From Mycolicibacterium aichiense (GTDB taxonomy: Bacteria; Actinomycetota; Actinomycetes; Mycobacteriales; Mycobacteriaceae), in the NCBI RefSeq assembly GCF_010726245.1, contig NZ_AP022561.1:930001-994000 (forward strand): a DNA stretch of 64,000 bases, given 5' to 3'. Positions 54,345-61,739 of this stretch are shown here, in pieces. A program made the position numbers and the translations under genes. Every line of letters begins with the position of its first letter. The first letter of the stretch is position 1. The notes below the pieces were generated by a model, which was given only the letters and a program-made list of their open reading frames with translations, did no database searches and was not told where the DNA came from.

Positions 54345-55790
54345 ATGACCGACCACTCGAGGTACTCCTCGCCGCAGCAGCCCGGGCCCCCCGGGTCGAA
54401 TCAGCCTGCGGCGCCGGGGTATTCACCCCAGCCGAGGACAGCCGGTTATCAGCAGCCGTACGATTGGCGCTACGCCACCCAGCAGCACCAGCAGCAATAC
54501 CGGCAACCGTATGACCCGTATCAGGCTGCGCGCCAAGGGAACCCGCCGACCGCGGTGGGCTACGCCCCGATTCCGCCGCGCCCTCGCTCGCGCGCAGGGG
54601 CATTGGTGGCAGGCGCGCTCGCGATCGCGATCGTCTCGGCCGGGATCGGCGGCGGTGTGGTACTGCTCGCACATCCGGACCATCAGGCGGTGGGCTCCGG
54701 GCTCGGAGGTTCGCCCATCGGGGGAACCAATGTGCCCGCGGCCAACCTGCCGGTGGGATCGGTCGAGCAGGTGGCGGCCAAGGTGGTTCCCAGCGTCGTC
54801 AAGCTGGAGACCGAGTTCGGCCGTCAGTCCGAGGAGGGGTCGGGCATCATCCTGTCCGCCGACGGACTCATCCTGACCAACAATCACGTCGTCGCCGCAG
54901 CCAAGGGCGGTGGGCCGGCGCCCGTCCCGGGCGCGCCGTCCATCCCCGGCCTGCCGGGGATCCCGCTCTCGCCCGGTGGCCCGAGCGCTCCGCCGTCCGG
55001 CGGCCCCAGTGCGGGTCCGGGTGGGGCACCGACGACCACGGTGACGTTCGCCGACGGCCGCACCGCGCCCTTCACCGTCGTGGGTACCGACCCGGCCAGT
55101 GACATCGCCGTCGTCCGGGCGCAAGGCATATCAGGTCTGACGCCGATCAGCCTGGGCTCGTCGGCCAACCTGCGCGTCGGCCAGGACGTGGTGGCGGTCG
55201 GTTCACCGCTCGGCCTGGAGGGAACGGTCACCACCGGCATCGTCAGCGCACTGAACCGCCCGGTGGCCACCGGTGGTGACACCAATAACCAGAACACGGT
55301 GCTCGACGCCATTCAGACCGATGCCGCGATCAACCCGGGTAACTCCGGTGGTGCGCTGGTGAACATGAGTGGCGAGCTCGTGGGAGTGAACTCGGCGATC
55401 GCGACGATGGGCGGCGATTCCCCCGACGCCCAGAGCGGTTCGATCGGACTGGGCTTCGCGATCCCGGTCGACCAGGCCAAACGGATCGCCGACGAGCTGA
55501 TCAGCACCGGCACGGCCACCCACGCGTCGCTGGGTGTCCAGGTCAGCAATGACACCACGACACACGGAGCGAAGATCGTCGATGTCACCAAGGGCGGCGC
55601 CGCCGCGGCCGCCGGGCTGCCCAACGGCGTGGTGGTGACCAAGGTCGACGACCGGGTGATCGGCAGCGCCGATGCTCTGGTCGCCGCGGTCCGGTCACGA
55701 GCGCCCGGCGATCAGGTGACTCTGACCTATGAGGACCCGTCGGGCGCGGATCGCACCGTGCAGGTCACGCTCGGAAAGGCGGCCCAATGA
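54345..55790 (+). CDS. pepD: HtrA-like serine protease PepD
   Basis: 481-aa membrane-anchored DegP/HtrA protease: 80-residue cytoplasmic Pro/Gln/Tyr-rich tail, one TM (about 85-108), trypsin-like domain with triad H181 (TNNHVV), D253 (SDIAVVRAQ) and S334 (NPGNSGGALV), and one C-terminal PDZ. A Pro/Gly/Ser-rich loop (GAPSIPGLPGIPLSPGGPS) is inserted after the His. Handles misfolded envelope proteins and feeds back on MprB. ATGA overlap with moaB2. Confidence 0.97.
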   Translation: MTDHSRYSSPQQPGPPGSNQPAAPGYSPQPRTAGYQQPYDWRYATQQHQQQYRQPYDPYQAARQGNPPTAVGYAPIPPRPRSRAGALVAGALAIAIVSAGIGGGVVLLAHPDHQAVGSGLGGSPIGGTNVPAANLPVGSVEQVAAKVVPSVVKLETEFGRQSEEGSGIILSADGLILTNNHVVAAAKGGGPAPVPGAPSIPGLPGIPLSPGGPSAPPSGGPSAGPGGAPTTTVTFADGRTAPFTVVGTDPASDIAVVRAQGISGLTPISLGSSANLRVGQDVVAVGSPLGLEGTVTTGIVSALNRPVATGGDTNNQNTVLDAIQTDAAINPGNSGGALVNMSGELVGVNSAIATMGGDSPDAQSGSIGLGFAIPVDQAKRIADELISTGTATHASLGVQVSNDTTTHGAKIVDVTKGGAAAAAGLPNGVVVTKVDDRVIGSADALVAAVRSRAPGDQVTLTYEDPSGADRTVQVTLGKAAQ

Positions 55791-56368
55791 TCCGGGTGGT
55801 GGGTGAACATCCCATGACAGCCGGTGGTGCGGCTGCCGCGCTGTCGCAGGGCAGATATACGGTGACATCCATGGAACAGCCAGGGGAGCTGGTGGGGCGC
55901 GCGCTCGTCGTCGTCGTCGACGACCGCACGGCCCACGGCGATGAGGAGGACCACAGCGGACCGTTGGTCACCGAGCTGCTCGCCGAGGCGGGCTTCGTGG
56001 TCGACGGCGTGGTGGCGGTGTCCGCCGACGAGGTCGAGATCCGGAACGCGCTCAACACCGCGGTGATCGGTGGTGTCGACCTCGTGGTGTCGGTGGGCGG
56101 TACGGGCGTGACTCCGCGCGATGTGACGCCGGAGGCCACCAGGACGATCCTCGACCGTGAACTGCTCGGCATCTCCGAGGCGTTGCGCGCCTCCGGACTG
56201 TCCGCGGGAATCACCGACGCGGGCTTGTCGCGCGGTCTGGCCGGGATTTCCGGCAGCACACTGGTCGTCAACATCGCCGGGTCGCGGTATGCGGTCCGCG
56301 ACGGTATGGCGACGCTGAACCCGCTGGCGACCCATGTCATCGGCGAGCTGTCCAGCCTCGAGATCTAA
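55787..56368 (+). CDS. moaB2: Molybdenum cofactor biosynthesis protein MoaB/MogA family
   Basis: 193-aa MoaB-type protein (molybdopterin adenylyltransferase fold): VVVVDDRTAHGDEEDHSGPLV, VVSVGGTGVTPRDVTPEATR and the SGLSAGITDAGLSRGLAGI segment. It is Rv0984-like by position. Coupled to pepD by ATGA; a second ATG 28 codons in would give the shorter family length. Rv0984 also carries a pterin dehydratase annotation, which I consider doubtful. Confidence 0.93.
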   Translation: MIRVVGEHPMTAGGAAAALSQGRYTVTSMEQPGELVGRALVVVVDDRTAHGDEEDHSGPLVTELLAEAGFVVDGVVAVSADEVEIRNALNTAVIGGVDLVVSVGGTGVTPRDVTPEATRTILDRELLGISEALRASGLSAGITDAGLSRGLAGISGSTLVVNIAGSRYAVRDGMATLNPLATHVIGELSSLEI

Positions 56369-56453
56369 GCAAGCTCCACCCGGCGCGCCGGCGGACAACT
56401 ATTACCGCGGCGTAACGTCAATTATCGGCATCGCCACCCGGGTCGGAGGCGTT

Positions 56454-56463
56454 GTGTTAACAC
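56454..56463. promoter_or_regulatory. GTGTTAACAC palindrome
   Basis: Ten-base palindrome in the moaB2-porin interval, 22 bp upstream of the CRP box. A second dimeric regulator site is possible; it could also be chance. Confidence 0.3.
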
Positions 56464-56484
56464 CCTGTGAACTGCACAAATATC

Positions 56485-56510
56485 AAGATTGTGATCTTTA
56501 TCACAATCTT
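56485..56510. promoter_or_regulatory. CRP/cAMP receptor site inside an 11-bp inverted repeat
   Basis: AAGATTGTGATCTTTATCACAATCTT: arms of 11 bp around CTTT, containing the exact CRP core TGTGA-N6-TCACA (56490-56505). It lies 11 bp before the ATG of the 52-aa gene, over its likely -10, so repression by CRP would be expected if that promoter is real. No T-run follows, so it is not a terminator. Confidence 0.8.
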
Positions 56511-56521
56511 CGGTTCCTGTG

Positions 56522-56680
56522 ATGGGCAGTCCGCGCGAGAACCGAATCGCAGTTAACAAGATTTTCGGTTCCGAGTTGCCTCAGGAGTCCTCTGACGAGC
56601 GCGACCCGGACTCAGATCGCGACCGCGACGACCGGGACGAGTGGTTGCGGGATAACGTCCCGCCGCACCACGGCGGATGA
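56522..56680 (+). CDS. Small acidic protein, 52 aa, hypothetical
   Basis: Starts MGSPRENRIAVNKIFGSELP, then a strongly acidic/Arg-Asp segment (RDPDSDRDRDDRDEWLRDN) and ends PPHHGG. Third-position GC is gene-like and the frame is open from the CRP site to the stop at 56678. The first 20 residues look like a short helix, the rest disordered. It follows moaB2 and precedes the MspA-family porin. No family recognised; too short for common ORF cut-offs. Confidence 0.6.
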   Translation: MGSPRENRIAVNKIFGSELPQESSDERDPDSDRDRDDRDEWLRDNVPPHHGG

Positions 56681-57000
56681 TCAGCAGGTGGTGATCGGCA
56701 GGTCGGGGGCTGCCGCGAAGTTGGCCGGCGGTTCCGATGGGGTGGCCGGTGCGCCCGGTTCGCGCCCGTTTCCGCGCAACGGAATCAGTTCCCGGTTAAT
56801 CGCGGCTTTCTTTCCAGCAAACTTCCCCGCGCAAACACCGGTTCGGCGCACGGCGACGCTATGCGTTGCCGCCCCGATGTCATCCCGTTATGTTCCTCGT
56901 GTCAACGATGAGCAGAGCGTAAGAGCGGTGTGTGAGGGACTCTCATTGAACTGCTGTACGCCGTGGGCGGTGTCAGCATGCTGTGACCCGAGCACGAAAA
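56681..57000. other. Gene-free upstream region of the MspA-family porin
   Basis: Several frames are open but have poor codon bias. Holds the long leader/promoter region of the porin gene. No named operator found. Confidence 0.4.
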
Positions 57001-57006
57001 TACACT
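57001..57006 (+). promoter_or_regulatory. Candidate -10 of the porin gene
   Basis: TACACT, 42 bp before ATG 57049, giving a leader of about 36 nt with a GGGAG ribosome-binding site. The -35 is poor (CTGTGA). Confidence 0.35.
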
Positions 57007-57048
57007 CGGTTAGCCCTCGGGTCAGCCGTCGACATAGCTAGGGAGAAC

Positions 57049-57687
57049 ATGAAGGTAATCGGTCGGGTACTGGTGGCGATGATCGCTGCCGTCGCGGCGT
57101 TGTTCGTCGGGACAGGTACCTCGCACGCAGGTTTGGATAATGAGCTGAGTCTGGTCGACGGCGGTGGCCGGACGATGACGGTGCAGCAGTGGGACACCTT
57201 CCTCAATGGTGTGTTCCCGTTGGACCGCAACCGGCTGACTCGGGAGTGGTTCCACTCCGGCAAGGCTGTCTACAGCGTGGTCGGCCCGGGTGCCGATGAG
57301 TTCGCGGGCACCTTGGAGCTGGGCTACCAGGTGGGCTTCCCCTGGTCGCTGGGCGTGGGCATCAACTTCAGCTACACCACCCCCAACATCCTGCTCGACG
57401 ACGCCAACATCTCCCCGACGGGCTTCAACCCGCTCGGTTCGGTGATCACCCCGAACCTGTTCCCGGGTGTGTCGATCTCGGCTGACCTGGGCAACGGCCC
57501 CGGTATCCAGGAAGTCGCCACGTTCTCCGTCGACGTCTCGGGCCCCAACGGCTCGGTCGCGGTGGCCAACGCCCACGGCACCGTCACCGGCGCGGCCGGC
57601 GGTGTGCTGCTGCGCCCCTTCGCCCGCCTGATCTCCAAGGCCGGTGACAGCGTCACCACCTACGGCGAACCCTGGAACATGAACTAA
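57049..57687 (+). CDS. mspC: MspA-family porin (MspC-like)
   Basis: Octameric outer-membrane (mycomembrane) channel for small hydrophilic solutes. 212 aa: 27-residue signal peptide (ending GTGTSHA), mature start GLDNELSLVDGG, and near-identical beta-barrel blocks to MspA (LTREWFHSG, FPWSLGVGINFSYTTPNIL, PNLFPGVSISADLGNGPGIQEV, GEPWNMN). The constriction reads D90 D91 A92 N93 in place of MspA D90 D91 G92 D93, with one residue inserted after it (ISPTGFNPLG). Position after mprAB-pepD-moaB2 matches M. smegmatis MspC as I recall. Confidence 0.96.
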   Translation: MKVIGRVLVAMIAAVAALFVGTGTSHAGLDNELSLVDGGGRTMTVQQWDTFLNGVFPLDRNRLTREWFHSGKAVYSVVGPGADEFAGTLELGYQVGFPWSLGVGINFSYTTPNILLDDANISPTGFNPLGSVITPNLFPGVSISADLGNGPGIQEVATFSVDVSGPNGSVAVANAHGTVTGAAGGVLLRPFARLISKAGDSVTTYGEPWNMN

Positions 57688-57701
57688 CTCCTTGGCACGT
57701 C

Positions 57702-57741
57702 AACAAAATGGCCCCCGGCTCATGCCGGGGGCCATTTTGTT
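57702..57741. terminator. Bidirectional intrinsic terminator (porin / mscL)
   Basis: Perfect 18-bp stem: AACAAAATGGCCCCCGGC, TCAT loop, GCCGGGGGCCATTTTGTT. The A- and T-tracts at its ends give a T-run for either strand, fitting two convergent genes. Confidence 0.92.
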
Positions 57742-57750
57742 CGCGCGCCG

Positions 57751-58206
57751 TCAGTCTTTGTCGGCGCTCGTCATCTCTGCGGTGTCGGGGCTCGGGCCGG
57801 TGCCCGGGCCGGTGGTCTTCTTCGGTGTTCCGCTCGCGTCGGCCAGCAGGTCGCGAATCTCGGTCAACAGGCTCAACTCGGTATCGCCGGCCTGCTCGAC
57901 CTCGCCCTTCTTCCGGAGCCGGTTGTAGGGCACGACGACGAAGAAATACACAACGGCCGCCACGAGGACGAAGTTGATCGACGCCGACAGCAGGATGTTC
58001 AGGTCGATGGCCTGCCCACCGCCGATCGAGATGCGCAGGAGGCCGTAGCTCGTGTCCTTGTCGGCACCGATCCGGCTGATCAGCGGCGTGATGATGCTTT
58101 CGGTGAACTTGGTGACCAGCGCGGTGAACGCGGTGCCGATCACCACCGCGATCGACAGGTCGACGATGTTGCCGCGGGAGAGAAACTCCTTGAATCCCTT
58201 CAACAC
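57751..58206 (-). CDS. mscL: Large-conductance mechanosensitive channel MscL
   Basis: 151-aa pentameric channel releasing solutes on hypoosmotic shock. N-terminal helix [31 protein letters not shown] (TM1), periplasmic loop, TM2 [18 protein letters not shown], then the cytoplasmic bundle [20 protein letters not shown]. The C-terminal tail is longer and Thr/Pro-rich ([14 protein letters not shown]). Convergent with the porin across a shared terminator. Confidence 0.97.
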   Translation of the reverse strand: MLKGFKEFLSRGNIVDLSIAVVIGTAFTALVTKFTESIITPLISRIGADKDTSYGLLRISIGGGQAIDLNILLSASINFVLVAAVVYFFVVVPYNRLRKKGEVEQAGDTELSLLTEIRDLLADASGTPKKTTGPGTGPSPDTAEMTSADKD

Positions 58207-58315
58207 GGTATTGCCCCTTTCACTCTCTGCCCCGAGATCTCGAAGGGTAGTACTGCCAGGCAGGGGAAATGGAGTCCTGTTAGCTTGGCTTCAGACGTAC
58301 TCGGAGGGGAAGGCC

Positions 58316-58537
58316 ATGGGGATGCGCGCACTGGCGGTCGCGGTGTCGTTCGCTGCGCTCGCGCTCGGCGGCGGTATCGCTGCTGGGGCGCCCAGTCCCA
58401 CCCCGGCGCCCAGTCCCACCCCGGCGCCCGGCCCGGTGAGCGGCTCGTCGTCTGATGAAATCGCCGACATGGTGATGGACGCGATCCAGCAGCAGCCGCC
58501 GCCGACCACCCCGGTGCCCGCACCGCCGGTCGGGTAG
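58316..58537 (+). CDS. Small exported Pro-rich protein, hypothetical
   Basis: 73 aa: signal peptide (MRALAVAVSFAALALGGGIAAGA), then APSPTP-APSPTP, a short helix SSSDEIADMVMDAIQQQ, and a Pro-rich end. GGAGGGGAAG precedes ATG 58316. It ends 1 bp from the convergent SAF-domain gene. Function unknown. Confidence 0.8.
   Translation: MGMRALAVAVSFAALALGGGIAAGAPSPTPAPSPTPAPGPVSGSSSDEIADMVMDAIQQQPPPTTPVPAPPVG
58388..58423 (+). repeat. Two tandem 18-bp repeats
   Basis: GCGCCCAGTCCCACCCCG twice in a row, encoding APSPTP-APSPTP in the small exported protein. Confidence 0.75.
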
Positions 58538-58538
58538 C

Positions 58539-59192
58539 TCAGTGGATCGTCAGCGTGACCGTCTGAACCAGCGTTGCCGCCGCCAGGGCGTGCGCGCCCG
58601 CCGCGGGCAACGCCACCAACACGACCCGGTCATCGCCGGCGCCGGCCGCCTTCTGCTTGGGTGACACGAGCACGACGACGGCGTTGGTGGCCGCAAGCGT
58701 CGGCTTCGGGTCGCCGCCCCCGTCCGCGGCGCCCATGACGTCGACAACGTCGCCAGGACGGATCACGTCGAGCACCGCCGCGTCGGCAAGATGCAGCGGG
58801 ACCACCCGGGCGTCGGGCCCGGCGCTGAGACCGGTCAATCGTGAGCCGAGCACCCTGACGTCGGTGAGCACCTCGCCCCGTCGCGCCGGTCCGGCCAGGG
58901 TTGCCCCGATCACGTCGTCGACTTTCGTCAGGGAACCATCGGGAACCGTTGCGGCAGAATGCTTCTCCACCTTTACAGCGTCGGCGTCCAAAGTCAGCCC
59001 CGGGCTGAGGTCATGCGCTGCGACCACCACGTCGGTTCGATCATGGTCGGGGTCGGGCCGCAGCGCGGCAAGGCCGGCGAGAACGACCAGCGCACCGGCC
59101 ACGGCCCGGCGCGCCACGACCGTGCGGGTGAAGTCGGGGCGGAGCATGTGCCGGATCCGGCTCGGCAGTGTGGGGTTGAGCGACTCGCCCAT
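58539..59192 (-). CDS. SAF-domain (CpaB/RcpC-like) membrane protein
   Basis: 217-aa protein: 25-residue N-terminus, one TM (RAVAGALVVLAGLAAL), then an SAF/CpaB core (TDVVVAAHDLSPGLTLDADAVKVEKHSAATVPDGS; GATLAGPARRGEVLTDVRVLGS; VVPLHLADAAVLDVIRPGDVVDVMGAA). CpaB proteins gate Flp-pilus secretins; no tad genes are nearby, so the role here is open. Divergent from the EAL gene (190-bp gap), and the pair could be coregulated. Confidence 0.85.
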   Translation of the reverse strand: MGESLNPTLPSRIRHMLRPDFTRTVVARRAVAGALVVLAGLAALRPDPDHDRTDVVVAAHDLSPGLTLDADAVKVEKHSAATVPDGSLTKVDDVIGATLAGPARRGEVLTDVRVLGSRLTGLSAGPDARVVPLHLADAAVLDVIRPGDVVDVMGAADGGGDPKPTLAATNAVVVLVSPKQKAAGAGDDRVVLVALPAAGAHALAAATLVQTVTLTIH

Positions 59193-59382
59193 GGCGCAAC
59201 CGTAAAGGGCGGGCAGCGATGAGGGTTACGCGTCGCGCGCCGGCCTGTTGACAACTTCCGCTGCGGGGGGAGCATTGTTTGCAGGCGGACGTGTTTGTGC
59301 TTTCTGGACGCCCTGAGTGTTGTTTGCTTGTACCGTATCCAGCTGGAGTTCGGCGCCTGTGCTGGGGAGAGGAGGCGCAGTG

Positions 59383-60543
59383 GTGAACGGCGATCAGCTT
59401 CTCGCGCGCAGACTCCTGGCGGCGCTTGCTGCCGGCGGAGTGGAACCGTTCTTCCAACCGATCGTGGCCCTGGACGACGGCCATGTCCTGGGATTCGAGG
59501 TTCTCGCCCGATGGAACGATCCGGAGGAGGGCTACATCGCCCCCGACCGGTTCATTCCGATCGCGGACCGGTTCGGCCTGCTCGATCGCATGCTGGATCA
59601 GCAGATGCGCACAGCATTTTCGGCCGCTGCGGACTGGCCGCACCATCTGTTCCTCGGCTTCAACGTCTCGCCGACCCAGCTGCGCAACCCCGAGCTGGCG
59701 ACCAGAATCGCCAAAGCGGCGATGGATTCGTCATTTCCGTTGAGCCGCGTGCACATTGAAGTGACCGAGTCGGGGTTCATCGACGATCTGACCCAGCCCC
59801 GACGCACGCTCGACCGCCTGATCAACCTCGGCTGCATGATCGCGATGGACGACTTCGGCACCGGCTACTCGAGTCTGACGTGGCTGAGCACGTTGCCGTT
59901 CTCAAAGTTGAAGATCGACGCCAGTTTCGTGACGGCGATGGAGGAACACCGCCAGAGCCGCAAGATCGTGCACGCGGTGGTGAGCCTGGGTCACAGTTTG
60001 GGCCTGGCTGTCGTGGCGGAGGGGGTCGAGACGCCCGGGCAGGCCGAGCTGTTGCGGACCATGGGCTGCAAGCTGGCACAGGGCTATCTGTTCGGACGAC
60101 CGATGCCGGCCAGGCAGGTGCCAGATGCGTTGGCGCAGATGGCTTCCGCGCAGGCCGCCAAGAATCTGTCGGTGCCGATGTCCCTGGAATTGCGCGCCCA
60201 CCGGCTGTCCGAGAGCTACGCCCCGGACGTCGCCGTCGCGTTCATGGATCCGGCAGGCACTGTCGTCGCATCCAGCACGGCGTTCGACAAGACGTTGGAC
60301 TCCGACGGGGGAGACGTCGCCGGACGTCACATCTGGGATCTGATCGGGGTCACTCCGGACACCATGGCCGAACTCCGCGCTTCGGACCTGCTCGACGAGC
60401 CCTTCCCGGCGTTCGACGAGAAGGCGGCCGACGGGTCGGTGGGGCAGGTTCACATCCGGCCCGTCAAGGACGAGAGCAGTGAATTGGTCGGGTTCACAGT
60501 CGAATTCGGGGACAACCCCAATTCGGCGGGGATGGCGTCCTGA
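59383..60543 (+). CDS. EAL-domain cyclic-di-GMP phosphodiesterase with C-terminal PAS-like domain
   Basis: 386 aa from GTG 59383 (AGGAGG seven bases upstream; GTG 59380 is alternative). The EAL domain occupies residues 1-255: signature EVL at E39 (FEVLARWND), metal ligands in NVSPTQL, EVTESGF, MDDFGTGYSSL, LKIDASFV (Lys), AEGVET, and QGYLFGRP. All catalytic residues seem present despite EVL for EAL. The last 110 residues (LSESYAPDVAVAFMDPAGTVVASS...VGQVHIRPVKDES) look like a PAS sensor. No GGDEF partner is adjacent. Confidence 0.9.
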   Translation: MNGDQLLARRLLAALAAGGVEPFFQPIVALDDGHVLGFEVLARWNDPEEGYIAPDRFIPIADRFGLLDRMLDQQMRTAFSAAADWPHHLFLGFNVSPTQLRNPELATRIAKAAMDSSFPLSRVHIEVTESGFIDDLTQPRRTLDRLINLGCMIAMDDFGTGYSSLTWLSTLPFSKLKIDASFVTAMEEHRQSRKIVHAVVSLGHSLGLAVVAEGVETPGQAELLRTMGCKLAQGYLFGRPMPARQVPDALAQMASAQAAKNLSVPMSLELRAHRLSESYAPDVAVAFMDPAGTVVASSTAFDKTLDSDGGDVAGRHIWDLIGVTPDTMAELRASDLLDEPFPAFDEKAADGSVGQVHIRPVKDESSELVGFTVEFGDNPNSAGMAS

Positions 60544-60580
60544 GCGCGCGAAAACCGACGCGCTGCAATGAAACTCGGTG

Positions 60581-60901
60581 TCAGCTCGATGCCGCGGCGG
60601 CCGGCGCGGAGGACGCCGACGAACTGGACGAGCTGGACGAACTCGAGGAATCGCTGGAGCTCGTCGACTTCTCCGAAGACGACGACGAGGATGAGGACGA
60701 CTCCGACTTGCTGCTCTTGCCTGCTTCGCGACTGTCCGTGCGGTAGAAGCCGCTGCCCTTGAAGACCACGCCCACCGAGTTGAACAGCTTGCGCAGCCGA
60801 CCGGAGCACTCGGGGCAGGTGGTCAGCGCGTCATCAGTGAACGCCTGCACCGCGTCGAAGCGGTTGTCGCACTCGGTACACGCGTAGCTGTAGGTCGGCA
60901 C
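60581..60901 (-). CDS. ruc: Zinc-ribbon, redox-regulated chaperone Ruc (FmdB family)
   Basis: 106 aa. Zinc ribbon with C8, C11, C29, C32 (YACTECDNRF; TTCPECSGRL), short FKGSGFYRTD motif, then a 50-residue Ser-rich disordered tail. The counterpart Rv0991c is a chaperone activated by oxidation and zinc loss that works with the Hsp70 system. It is heat-shock controlled: a CIRCE element lies just upstream, consistent with HrcA control. Confidence 0.93.
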   Translation of the reverse strand: MPTYSYACTECDNRFDAVQAFTDDALTTCPECSGRLRKLFNSVGVVFKGSGFYRTDSREAGKSSKSESSSSSSSSSEKSTSSSDSSSSSSSSSSSASSAPAAAASS

Positions 60902-60929
60902 TTGAACCTCCGGAACGAGACTTGGTCTG

Positions 60930-60956
60930 TTAGCACTCTACCGTGCCAAGTGCTAG
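60930..60956. promoter_or_regulatory. CIRCE element (HrcA operator) upstream of ruc
   Basis: TTAGCACTC - 9 bp - AAGTGCTAG: first arm exact, second arm 7 of 9 to GAGTGCTAA. 29 bp upstream of the ruc ATG. Confidence 0.85.
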
Positions 60957-61015
60957 AACCGCCACGTGGCACGTATCATTCCCCCAAGCCGCGCCGGGGG
61001 TGCGCCGCGACGAAA

Positions 61016-61038
61016 TGGGGAAAAAACCCTTCGAGGGG
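61016..61038 (-). terminator. Weak terminator after 5-FTHF cyclo-ligase gene
   Basis: On the minus strand a short CCCT-cga-AGGG stem is followed by TTTTTT. Stem of only four strong pairs; low certainty. Confidence 0.4.
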
Positions 61039-61070
61039 GAGCGTCCGGGTGCATGGTATGCCGAGTGGCC

Positions 61071-61676
61071 TCACGCTGGGTTGGCCAGCGCAGAAAGACC
61101 GTGTTTGGGGGTGAGGACATGGGTCATCCGAATGTCATGAGGTTCGCTGGGCAGTTCGTCCACCAGCTCCAGGTCGCGGACCACCGCGACCAGCTTGGCG
61201 GTGGGTTGGCACAACGGCAGCGAGCGGTCGTAGAAGCCACCGCCGCGACCCAGCCGCACCCCTCGGCGGTCCACCGCCAGAGCCGGCACCAGAACGAGGT
61301 CCGCCTCGCCCAGGGCCGAGCTCGGCAGCACCGGCCCGGCGGGCTCGCGCAGCCCGTATCGCGCGGCGACCAGCTCGCCGGGCACGTAGACGCCCCAGAG
61401 CAGGGCCAAGGGTTCGCCGCCGGCGCCGGTGCGCGTCACCGGCAACAGCACTCGGGCGCACAGTTCGCGCAGCCGGTCCACCAGCTGCGGCGAACCCGGC
61501 TCGGTGCCCACCGGGAGGTAAGCGCACACCGTGTCGTCCCGGCCGACGAACTCTTCGAGGTGCGCACACAGCGCCAGTGCCTCTGCCGCCCGCACCTCGT
61601 AGGGCACTTCCCGGCGCGCCGCCAACAGGGCAGCCCGGTGTTGGGCTTTAGTACCGGCGAGCACGCCGTCCACCAT
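61071..61676 (-). CDS. 5-formyltetrahydrofolate cyclo-ligase
   Basis: Makes 5,10-methenyl-THF from 5-formyl-THF (folinate) with ATP. About 201 aa from ATG 61676: TKAQHRAALLAARR, AYLPVGTEPGSPQLVDRL, and the signature VLVPALAVDRRGVRLGRGGGFYDRSL. Upstream ATGs at 61694 and 61718 are in frame but would cover the galU promoter, and none has a Shine-Dalgarno sequence. Counterpart of Rv0992c. Confidence 0.92.
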   Translation of the reverse strand: MVDGVLAGTKAQHRAALLAARREVPYEVRAAEALALCAHLEEFVGRDDTVCAYLPVGTEPGSPQLVDRLRELCARVLLPVTRTGAGGEPLALLWGVYVPGELVAARYGLREPAGPVLPSSALGEADLVLVPALAVDRRGVRLGRGGGFYDRSLPLCQPTAKLVAVVRDLELVDELPSEPHDIRMTHVLTPKHGLSALANPA

Positions 61677-61726
61677 GTCAGCGCGCAACTGCATTGCGCC
61701 AGAGTGAAGGACCAACATGTTGCCGT

Positions 61727-61732
61727 TAGGGT
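61727..61732 (+). promoter_or_regulatory. -10 element of galU, probably leaderless
   Basis: TAGGGT, seven bases before ATG 61740; no Shine-Dalgarno sequence. Confidence 0.5.
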
Positions 61733-61739
61733 GTGAACG

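Noticed and set aside
56688..57041. 117-codon frame before the porin
   Set aside because: Codon bias is unlike real genes here and it runs through the porin's promoter.
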